The notes under the pieces: generated by a model | Database searches by the model: none | What the model was told of the DNA's origin: nothing | What the model saw: only the letters and a program-made list of their open reading frames with translations | Translations under genes and position numbers: made by a program | Shown: positions 1 to 6,320 of the stretch, in pieces | How positions within the stretch are numbered: the stretch's first letter is position 1 | How the letters are laid out: the number at the start of each line of letters is the position of its first letter | DNA from: Phycisphaerales bacterium | GTDB lineage: Bacteria; Planctomycetota; Phycisphaerae; Phycisphaerales; UBA1924 | Reading direction: 5' to 3' | Assembly: GCA_019747615.1 (NCBI GenBank) | Contig: JAIEQQ010000105.1 | Coordinates: 1-11,815, forward strand | Length of the DNA: 11,815 nucleotides

Positions 1-630
1 CCGATGAACACGCACTATCTGCTCGGCTCCGCCGTCGGCCCGCATCCGTTCCCGCTGCTGGTCCGCACGTTCCAATCGATCGTCGGGCGCGAGGCCCGAG
101 CGCAGATGCTCGAGTCCGTCGGCCGCCTGCCGGACGCGGTCTTCGCCTGCGTCGGCGGCGGCTCAAACGCCATCGGCATGTTCCACCCGTTCCTCGCCGA
201 TTCGTCCGTGAGACTCTTCGGCGTCGAAGCGGGCGGCACCGGCGACGCCGAGGGCCAGCACTCCGCCACCATCACCCACGGCCGCCCCGGCGTGCTCCAC
301 GGCTGCTACTCCTATCTCCTGCAAAGCGCCACCGGCCAAGTCGGCGACACACACTCGGTCTCCGCAGGCCTGGACTACCCCGGCATCGGCCCCGAGCACT
401 CGTTCCTTCACGCGATCCAGCGCGTCAGCTACATCACGGCGCAAGACACCCAAGCCCTCGACGCCGTCCGCGACTGCTGCCGCAACGAGGGCATCCTGCC
501 AGCACTCGAACCCAGCCACGCCCTCGCGGCTATCAAGCACTGGGCCAAAGCCAACCAAGGCGCCACCGTCCTTCTCAACCTCTGCGGCCGAGGCGACAAG
601 GACATGCCGATTTTGATGAAGAACCTGTGA
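1..630 (+). CDS. trpB: Tryptophan synthase beta subunit, C-terminal part (5' end outside window)
   Basis: The beta subunit condenses indole with L-serine on pyridoxal phosphate (PLP) to give tryptophan, in an alpha2beta2 complex with TrpA in the cytoplasm. The frame is open from base 1, so the ATG at 4 is internal; about half of a roughly 400-residue TrpB is present. Landmarks in order are [12 protein letters not shown], the PLP-phosphate loop [24 protein letters not shown], the conserved [13 protein letters not shown] segment (Glu equivalent to Salmonella E350) and the C-terminal CGRGDKD. The catalytic Lys87 and Glu109 regions lie upstream of the window. One oddity is that the residue contacting the PLP ring nitrogen (Ser377 in Salmonella, usual motif SGRGDKD) is Cys here, encoded by TGC at 583-585. 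trpA follows on the same strand after 127 bp, so they are probably co-transcribed. Identity is very secure. Confidence 0.97.
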   Translation, partial: PMNTHYLLGSAVGPHPFPLLVRTFQSIVGREARAQMLESVGRLPDAVFACVGGGSNAIGMFHPFLADSSVRLFGVEAGGTGDAEGQHSATITHGRPGVLHGCYSYLLQSATGQVGDTHSVSAGLDYPGIGPEHSFLHAIQRVSYITAQDTQALDAVRDCCRNEGILPALEPSHALAAIKHWAKANQGATVLLNLCGRGDKDMPILMKNL

Positions 631-642
631 GACGCTTCGCGG

Positions 643-674
643 CAGCCTTCAGCCTTCAACCTTCAGCCTTCAGC
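643..674. repeat. Heptad tandem repeat in the trpB-trpA spacer
   Basis: About 4.6 copies of a 7-bp unit: CAGCCTT, CAGCCTT, CAACCTT, CAGCCTT, CAGC. It starts 12 bp after the trpB stop. Its reverse complement (AAGGCTG) is the same family as the GCTGAAG/GCTGAAA heptads at 8512-8541 and 8639-8666, but in the opposite orientation. It contains no ORF and no convincing terminator hairpin. Confidence 0.85.
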
Positions 675-709
675 AAAACAAAGCGACAATCAACCGCGAC
701 CCTGCCTTC

Positions 710-749
710 ATTTAGCAATTTGGAAATTTGACCATTTGAAAATTTGGCG
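710..749. repeat. ATTTG-core octamer tandem repeat upstream of trpA
   Basis: Five successive 8-bp units share an ATTT core: atttagca, atttggaa, atttgacc, atttgaaa, atttggcg. The ATTTG cores start at 718, 726, 734 and 742, exactly 8 bp apart. The block is far more AT-rich than anything around it and ends 8 bp before the trpA start codon, where a ribosome binding site would normally sit; no Shine-Dalgarno sequence is visible there. A related ATTTG array with a mainly 7-bp period lies at 6088-6121. Confidence 0.8.
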
Positions 750-757
750 CAGCCCCC

Positions 758-1555
758 ATGCACCCCATCACCACTTCAATCCGGTCTTTCGCCGCCCGAT
801 CGGCGCCAGCGCTCATTCCTTACGTCACCGCGGGCTTCCCCACCAAAGCCGCGTTCAGCGAGCAGCTCCGCGCGCTGGCGCCGCTGGCCGCGACGATCGA
901 GGTTGGCGTGCCGTTCTCTGATCCGATGGCCGACGGCGTCACGATCCAGACCTCCAGCCGCGTCGCGCTCGAGCAGGGCGTCTCGCTCTCATGGATTCTC
1001 GATGAGCTCTCATCGCTTCGCGGCCAGCTCGCCTGCCCGATCGCGATCATGTCGTACCTCAATCCGCTGCTCTCGATCCGCATGGAGGATCTCGGCCCGC
1101 GATTGGTCAGCGCCGGTGTCAGCGCGTTGATCGTGCCCGATCTGCCGCTCCAGGAATCCGGCACGCTCCGCGACACGCTCGCTGCCCACAGCGAAGACCT
1201 CGGCGTCGTGCAGATGGTCACGCCCGTCACGCCGCCGGACCGACGAGTGCAACTCGCCAGCGCAACGCGCGGCTTCCTCTACGCGGTCACCTCGACCGGC
1301 GTCACCGGCGGCGGGCGCGCGTCGTCGCCCTCGCCATCGAGCATCGCCGACCCGAGCGTGATCGAGTACCTCGCCTCGCTTCGGGCGATCTCCAAGGCCC
1401 CCGTCGCCGCGGGGTTTGGCATCCGCACGCCCGAACACGTCCGATCACTCCGCCCCCACGCCGACGCGCTGATCGTCGGTTCGGCCCTGATTGAGGCCAT
1501 CGGCCGCGGCGAGAAACCAGATGCCTTCCTCCGGCATCTAACAAGCGAGCACTAG
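758..1555 (+). CDS. trpA: Tryptophan synthase alpha subunit
   Basis: The alpha subunit cleaves indole-3-glycerol phosphate to indole and glyceraldehyde-3-phosphate and channels indole to TrpB. The 265-residue product matches the usual TrpA length (268 in E. coli) and is a single TIM barrel. Visible motifs are PYVTAGFP (21-28), EVGVPFSDPMADGVTIQ with the catalytic pair Glu48 and Asp59 (Salmonella E49 and D60), SYLNPL, VPDLPLQE, the loop-6 segment STGVTG, and the phosphate-binding GFGI and VGSAL motifs near the C-terminus. The ATG at 758 gives the normal N-terminus, but no Shine-Dalgarno sequence precedes it, only an AT-rich octamer repeat. It follows trpB by 127 bp, so translation is not coupled through overlapping codons. 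The catalytic residues are intact. Confidence 0.97.
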   Translation: MHPITTSIRSFAARSAPALIPYVTAGFPTKAAFSEQLRALAPLAATIEVGVPFSDPMADGVTIQTSSRVALEQGVSLSWILDELSSLRGQLACPIAIMSYLNPLLSIRMEDLGPRLVSAGVSALIVPDLPLQESGTLRDTLAAHSEDLGVVQMVTPVTPPDRRVQLASATRGFLYAVTSTGVTGGGRASSPSPSSIADPSVIEYLASLRAISKAPVAAGFGIRTPEHVRSLRPHADALIVGSALIEAIGRGEKPDAFLRHLTSEH

Positions 1556-1645
1556 GGCGACATCCGGCGACCCGCCGCGTCCGAAAGACTCTGGTTGCAA
1601 CGAGGCATCCAGAACTCGGCTCCTCCCAGATTCGTACGAGGCACC

Positions 1646-2479
1646 ATGAAGTACTTGCTTGAACAACTGAAATCCGACCGAACCCTGCCCGCGCTGGGCG
1701 TGTCGCCCGCGACCACGCGAACGACCCGCACCTCGGCAATCCAGCCGCCCCGCGCGTCTCATCGCGCCGCTCGTGCACTCGCTGCGTGCGTGGCCGCCAC
1801 GTTCGCGCTTTCGATGACCGGTTGCCAGCGCCCCGCGTCGACCGACGGCGCGCCATCAAAGACGTCCGCACCGGCAAGCGCGCCATCAACCGGCAGCACC
1901 GCGAGCACCGGCTCGGGCGCCGGCACCACTTCGAGCGACAGCACCTCTTCCACCTCAGCGAAGGACCTCCGATCCATGGCTTCTCAAGATCCCAAGTCTC
2001 TCTCCGAAGACCAGTGGCGACAGATTCTCACCCCCGAGCAGTTCCGCATCATGCGCGGCAAGGGCACCGAGCGTGCCTTCTCCGGCAAGTACTGGAACCA
2101 CTTCTCCGACGGCTACTACCGCTGCGCCGCGTGCAAGACGCCGCTGTTCAAGAGCGATTCCAAGTTTGACTCGCACTGCGGCTGGCCCTCTTTCAGCTCC
2201 GAGCTCACCAAGGGCGCGATCGACGAGACCCTCGACACCAGCTACGGCATGGTTCGCACCGAGGTGACCTGCTCTGTCTGCGACGCGCACCTGGGCCACA
2301 TCTTTGATGACGGCCCGCCGCCCACCGGCGTGCGCTACTGCATCAACAGCGAGTGCATCGACTTCATCCCCGCTGATCAGGCCGAGGCCGAGCTCAAGAA
2401 GTTCCCGCCCGTGGAGCCCAAGAGCAAGGACGCAGCGCCGAAGGCACCCGCAACGCCAACACCCAAGACCAAGGGCTGA
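1646..2479 (+). CDS. msrB: Peptide-methionine (R)-S-oxide reductase MsrB, predicted lipoprotein
   Basis: MsrB reduces the R-epimer of methionine sulfoxide in proteins. The ATG at 1646 is chosen because GAGG (1638-1641) precedes it; this gives 277 residues, much longer than the roughly 130-residue catalytic domain. A hydrophobic stretch (about 44-58) ends in SMTGC, so Cys60 is a plausible lipidation site and the enzyme would act outside the cytoplasmic membrane. A Ser/Thr/Ala/Gly linker spans 61-110. The MsrB domain (about 119-245) has zinc ligands Cys160/Cys163 and Cys209/Cys212, the resolving-type Cys178 in HCGWPSF, and the catalytic Cys232 in RYCINS. A Lys/Pro/Ala tail follows. The 59-residue leader is unusually long for a lipoprotein. 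An internal ATG at 1976 preceded by AAGGA could start a short cytoplasmic form. Function is secure; localisation is an inference. Confidence 0.93.
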   Translation: MKYLLEQLKSDRTLPALGVSPATTRTTRTSAIQPPRASHRAARALAACVAATFALSMTGCQRPASTDGAPSKTSAPASAPSTGSTASTGSGAGTTSSDSTSSTSAKDLRSMASQDPKSLSEDQWRQILTPEQFRIMRGKGTERAFSGKYWNHFSDGYYRCAACKTPLFKSDSKFDSHCGWPSFSSELTKGAIDETLDTSYGMVRTEVTCSVCDAHLGHIFDDGPPPTGVRYCINSECIDFIPADQAEAELKKFPPVEPKSKDAAPKAPATPTPKTKG

Positions 2480-2586
2480 GGCGATCTTCGCTCAGTCTCC
2501 GCAAAGTCTCTGCTCGCACGCCGCTCAACGAATGAGCCCGCGAGCCGACGCGTCTGCGAGCATGCCCCACTACGCTCGACTTCCGC

Positions 2587-4032
2587 ATGACGCTCGATCG
2601 ACTGCATATCGCCCCGGCTCCGTCGCAGTGGCTGCCCGCACTGGGATCAGCAGCGATGCGCCCGCCCGAGCTTTCGCCGGACGCCGCGAGATTTCGGGCG
2701 CAGCTCGGTCTGCCCGTTGATCGACCGGTGATCTTCTCCGGCCATCAGGCATCGATCTGGCACGCCGGCATTCTGGCCAAGTACCTCCTGGCGCACGAGG
2801 TCGCCTCGGGCATCGGCGGATGCGCCGCGTGGCTGGTGGTGGACACCGATGCAGAGGACTTCACAACGCTCGCGGTCCCGTCGCGTGACGCCGGCGGCGT
2901 CATCTCGCGCCGCACGCAGCGGATCGCCAGCACCCGCATCGGTGAGCAGATCAACGCCGGCGTTCCGCCCGCCTCGCTCGCGCCATTCGAGACGCCGGCA
3001 AGCACCGACGCCAGCACGGGCATCGCGCCAGTAGACAGCGGCCTTGCGCTCATCTCCGTCGCGATTGAACGCGCACGCCTCATCACCGCCAGCGCCGGCG
3101 AACAGATCGCCAGCGCCACGCTCTCGCTGATCGAGCCGGTCGCGCCGCGCTGCGCCGTGGTCATGGCCAGCCGAATCGGTAGCACCGATCTGTTCCAGCG
3201 CATCGCCATGGACATGGCCCGCTCGCCGGAGCGCTGGGCCCGCGGCTACAACGACGCCATCGCCGGCTCGCCCGATGCGCACCTCACGCCGCTGCGCATC
3301 ACCCCCGCCAGCGCCAGCTCCGCCGGAGTCGTTGAGCTCCCGCTCTGGCACCTGCCGGGCGTGAACCAACCTCGCCAGCGCGTGTACGCCGCCCAGTTGC
3401 CGGCACTCCTGCGCGATGGCGCATGTCTGGCGCCCAAGGCGCTGCTGCTCACCGGCCTGCTGCGTGCCGCCGGCTGCGAGTTGTTCATTCACGGGCTTGG
3501 CGGCGCGGGTGCTGACGGGCTCTCGGGATACGACGCCGCGACGGCGCGTTGGATGGGCGCGATGGGCCTGACGCTGGCCCCAGCAATCTCGTGTAGCGCC
3601 ACGCTCACACTGCCGCTGCTGCCCGGCCCGCGCGTCACGCCCGCCGAGGTGGCGCGATTGCGCTGGAAGGCCCACGCGGCCCGTCACAACCCCGGGCTCG
3701 TCCTGGATGCCCTCGGCGCGCAGCAAAAACTCGAAGCACTCGAGCGACTCAAGCACGCCAGCTCACCACTGACTCGACGCGCCGCGTTCAGCGCCCTGCA
3801 TCAGACACTCGCCGATCACCGCCATCGCGCCGCGCCCGCTCTGGAAGATCTCAACGCCCGCGCAAACGCCGCGGCCCTGCGCGTGTCTCAACAGCAGATC
3901 GCAGGCGACCGCACGTTCCCGTTCCCGCTGCACGACCTCGGCGCACTCCGCGAGCTTCGCGCCCAGATCGCCGCCGCTCTGCGCGACACCGCCGTCGCAG
4001 CAGCGCCCTCGCTCCCCCGCGCAGGGGGTTGA
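2587..4032 (+). CDS. Conserved uncharacterised protein, faintly BshC-like
   Basis: A 481-residue soluble protein with no signal peptide or membrane segment. I cannot name it firmly. N-terminal landmarks are VIFSGHQASIWHAGILAKY (about 49-67, with GHQ at 52-54) and a hydrophobic strand leading into VDTDAEDF (85-92). These resemble the GQQ and EDHDF segments of BshC, the bacillithiol cysteine ligase, but could also recall the HQP start of WbqC-like proteins. A central segment ELFIHGLGGAGAD (298-310) is followed by SATLTLP (337-343); I recall this combination in planctomycete hypothetical proteins. The C-terminal third is Ala/Arg/Leu-rich and probably helical, possibly coiled coil. The start is uncertain: ATG 2587 lacks a clear ribosome binding site and ATG 2656 is an alternative. 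It lies 107 bp after msrB. A thiol-redox role would fit that neighbour, but is only a guess. Confidence 0.7.
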   Translation: MTLDRLHIAPAPSQWLPALGSAAMRPPELSPDAARFRAQLGLPVDRPVIFSGHQASIWHAGILAKYLLAHEVASGIGGCAAWLVVDTDAEDFTTLAVPSRDAGGVISRRTQRIASTRIGEQINAGVPPASLAPFETPASTDASTGIAPVDSGLALISVAIERARLITASAGEQIASATLSLIEPVAPRCAVVMASRIGSTDLFQRIAMDMARSPERWARGYNDAIAGSPDAHLTPLRITPASASSAGVVELPLWHLPGVNQPRQRVYAAQLPALLRDGACLAPKALLLTGLLRAAGCELFIHGLGGAGADGLSGYDAATARWMGAMGLTLAPAISCSATLTLPLLPGPRVTPAEVARLRWKAHAARHNPGLVLDALGAQQKLEALERLKHASSPLTRRAAFSALHQTLADHRHRAAPALEDLNARANAAALRVSQQQIAGDRTFPFPLHDLGALRELRAQIAAALRDTAVAAAPSLPRAGG

Positions 4033-4238
4033 GCAGAGCTGGCGAGTTGTCGAGCCTCAGGCGGACCGCGGCCGGCACCGCTCGCAATCACCACCGGCCC
4101 GTCCGCCGAGACTGCCGCTCACAGAACGTGAACACTCGAGCTTCGATTCTCCAAACCCCGCCGCTTACCCCAATCACCACCGCATTGGCCAGATCACTGC
4201 GCAATCGCCACTTTTCGCGGCGAATCCAACACAATCGG

Positions 4239-4247
4239 TGCTATTCT
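4239..4247 (+). promoter_or_regulatory. Possible extended -10 promoter element upstream of the first exoprotein
   Basis: TGCTATTCT reads as an extended -10 (TGN then TATTCT at 4242-4247), 67 bp upstream of the ATG at 4314. No good -35 box sits 16-18 bp upstream, as is common for extended -10 promoters. The rest of the 281-bp spacer 4033-4313 shows no other feature I can support. This is a weak call by eye. Confidence 0.22.
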
Positions 4248-4313
4248 TGCTTTCCGCATGTCCACGCGAGCAGACGCCACACTGCCGCAGCGCGATCGCG
4301 GGGAACGCCACCT

Positions 4314-6038
4314 ATGACCAGCCGCATCACGCCCGAATCACGCCCGCTCTGCGCGCACCAAGCCCGCTGCGCCATTGCGCTCCTCACGCTGACGTGCGGT
4401 GCACCGGCCATGGCCCAGCTCCAGCGCGGCCCCTTCGCCCCCGGCAGCACAACCGCATTCGTCGTCACCGGCTCGCCCAACCGCTTCATCAGCGTGAACC
4501 TCAACGGGCAGCAAGGCCCGGCGGGCACGTACACACGCGCCAATCTGTCCGTCGATTGGGCACCGGCCAGCAACAACCCCGGCGGCCTCAACGCTCAGTG
4601 GCAGAGCGACGCCCGCATGGCCATCACCTCGCAGGCGTACACAGGGCTCGCGCCCATCGTCGCCTCCACGATCTACTGCGGCGCTCCCAGCGGCCTCCGC
4701 CCGACCACGGCGCTCGACTCGGCCGTCGCCGGCACGATCACCTGGGACAACATCGCCCTCGACACGCCCTTTGTCGCCGATGGAACCGAGCCGCTCTTTC
4801 TCCTGTTCCGCTCCAGCTTCGCCAATGGCGGTGACTCGCTCTGGTCCAACATCAGCGTCACACTCCTGCCTCCGCTGCCGCCCCTGGATTGCCCGCGCAC
4901 CGAGACCGAGCCCAACGACACAAAGCTCACTGCGACCGTGATCTCATCAGACCCCGGCGACTCGGTCTGCGGCGTCTCCTTCGGTGCCGATGAAAGCGGC
5001 ACCGACTTTTCCATCGACTTCGTGAACATCGCCACCGCCCGACACCCCGGCATCCGTCGCCGCCAGGCGCGCCTCATCTCCAACGGCGTGCCGCCGCTGA
5101 TGAACCTCGTCGGTCGGTCGCAGACCGCCGGCGTGCCCGGCTCTGGCGTCGTCAACATCCAGCCGGGTGAGCCCATCGGTGACAACACGCTGGTGACCTG
5201 GTACACACTCGGCACCGCAGAGACGCCAAACGCACGAACCGCGATCGTCGCCATCGCCGGCGATATCGCCACCAGCGACGGCTACAAGCTCGAGATCCTC
5301 AGCGTCGATCCCGTGCAACCCGCGGCCCTCGCCCGAACCGTCCGCCCCGGTGCCGTCACCATCTCCACCGCGGGCACCAGCGCCGCGGACACCGACCTGT
5401 GGATCCTGGACTCCAACTTCGATCTCATCCCCGGCTGGGGCAACGATGATCGCCTCGGCGCCACCGACCTGCAATCCACCCTCACGCGAACGATCGCACC
5501 CGGCACCTACTACCTCGCGATCGGCCAGTTCCCCATGGCCGTCGCCGAGCCGTCACCCTCGGACGATCGCTTCCGTAGCGGCGTACTCACCGATTTCCCC
5601 GGCGTCATGATCTGCGGCGTCGTCTCCGGCCCCGCGCGAGACTTCACCATCACCGATGCCGCGGGCTCATTCGTCACCCCGAGCGCGCCCACGCTCCCGC
5701 ACGAGATCATCTTCTACCGCCTCGACGTCACCAACAGCGGCGCCGCGATCACTCGCTGCAACCCCGCCGACATCGCCAACGACGGCGGCCAGCCCATCAA
5801 CAACCCGCCGGCGCCCGCGGACCCCGAGATCCCCAACAACGGCACGACCGAAGCCGACTACAACGTCTTCTTCGCGAGCTTCTTTGATGCCCTGAATGTG
5901 TGCGATATCGCCGCGGACACCGGAACGCCGCTACCCCCCTTCGGCAGCGGCGGCACCGGCAGCAACGTAAACAACGGCGTGACCGAGAGCGATTACAACC
6001 TCTTCTTCAGCATCTTCTTTGATGGCTGCACGCTCTAA
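4314..6038 (+). CDS. Exported protein with EPND-type beta modules and duplicated dockerin-like C-terminus
   Basis: A 574-residue protein of unknown function, predicted to be secreted. The ATG at 4314 is chosen because it opens a signal peptide: basic start, hydrophobic stretch 19-29, then APAMA with cleavage after Ala34 before QLQRGPF. The frame is open further upstream, but without signal or start evidence. Residues 35-190 form a domain shared with the next gene (GPFAPG, ITWDNIALDTPFVADG). Cys193 and TETEPND (196-202) begin a beta-rich region resembling bacterial pre-peptidase C-terminal modules, including DTDLWILDSNFD and the APGTYYLAI strand. The C-terminus carries two dockerin-like repeats, DIAND...NNGTTEADYNVFF and DIAAD...NNGVTESDYNLFF, with Cys482, Cys530 and Cys572 spaced 48 and 42 apart. 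Acidic residues suggest calcium binding. No enzyme motif was found. It is probably surface or extracellular. Confidence 0.8.
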   Translation: MTSRITPESRPLCAHQARCAIALLTLTCGAPAMAQLQRGPFAPGSTTAFVVTGSPNRFISVNLNGQQGPAGTYTRANLSVDWAPASNNPGGLNAQWQSDARMAITSQAYTGLAPIVASTIYCGAPSGLRPTTALDSAVAGTITWDNIALDTPFVADGTEPLFLLFRSSFANGGDSLWSNISVTLLPPLPPLDCPRTETEPNDTKLTATVISSDPGDSVCGVSFGADESGTDFSIDFVNIATARHPGIRRRQARLISNGVPPLMNLVGRSQTAGVPGSGVVNIQPGEPIGDNTLVTWYTLGTAETPNARTAIVAIAGDIATSDGYKLEILSVDPVQPAALARTVRPGAVTISTAGTSAADTDLWILDSNFDLIPGWGNDDRLGATDLQSTLTRTIAPGTYYLAIGQFPMAVAEPSPSDDRFRSGVLTDFPGVMICGVVSGPARDFTITDAAGSFVTPSAPTLPHEIIFYRLDVTNSGAAITRCNPADIANDGGQPINNPPAPADPEIPNNGTTEADYNVFFASFFDALNVCDIAADTGTPLPPFGSGGTGSNVNNGVTESDYNLFFSIFFDGCTL

Positions 6039-6087
6039 CCCAGAGCCCCCCCACCTCCGTCCACTCCCGCCGGTCGCGCCAGCTCTC

Positions 6088-6121
6088 ATTTGCTATTTGC
6101 CCATTTGCTATTTGCCATTTG
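6088..6121. repeat. ATTTG heptad repeat between the two exoprotein genes
   Basis: Five ATTTG cores start at 6088, 6095, 6103, 6110 and 6117, a period of 7, 8, 7 and 7 bp, with units of the form ATTTGCT/ATTTGCC. It shares its core word with the 8-bp array before trpA at 710-749. It begins 50 bp after the stop of the upstream exoprotein. Confidence 0.8.
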
Positions 6122-6152
6122 CCGCGGCCTCGGCGGCGCGCGTCGACTCCGA

Positions 6153-6176
6153 AGTCCGAGGGGTTCCCCTTGGATT
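6153..6176 (+). terminator. Hairpin downstream of the first exoprotein, possible terminator
   Basis: Arms 6153-6162 and 6167-6176 pair over 10 bp (two G-U pairs) around a four-base loop, with a GGGG/CCCC core. The following TCTTCCCTC is pyrimidine-rich but not a clean U tract, so this is a weak intrinsic terminator candidate, 115 bp after the stop codon at 6038. Confidence 0.35.
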
Positions 6177-6262
6177 CTTCCCTCGATTCTGACCCGCCAG
6201 CGTGGTTTGTTCGCCCGATGGCTGGCATGTCTCGCTTCGCAAAGTACCATCATTCTGGCGTC

Positions 6263-6291
6263 TTGACGTATTCACCGTGGGCCTTGTGTTC
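6263..6291 (+). promoter_or_regulatory. Possible promoter of the second exoprotein
   Basis: TTGACG at 6263-6268 is a near-consensus -35 box. The matching -10 region about 16-17 bp downstream (TGTGTT around 6285-6290) is poor. It lies 30-58 bp before the ATG at 6321. Apart from this, the ATTTG repeat and the hairpin, the 282-bp spacer 6039-6320 holds nothing I can support. Confidence 0.25.
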
Positions 6292-6320
6292 TGCGCCCAG
6301 CACCCTCTCTGGAGTTTGAA

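Noticed and set aside
2647..3756. A 369-codon open frame on the minus strand
   Set aside because: It is antisense to the BshC-like protein, has an Arg/Gly/Ala-rich shadow composition and no motif. The plus-strand frame shows ordinary protein composition and recalled family motifs.
4029..4313. Upstream extension of the first exoprotein from a TTG at 4029
   Set aside because: It would bury the signal peptide behind 95 residues of Arg/Thr/His-rich text and overlap the previous stop. ATG 4314 directly precedes a normal signal sequence.
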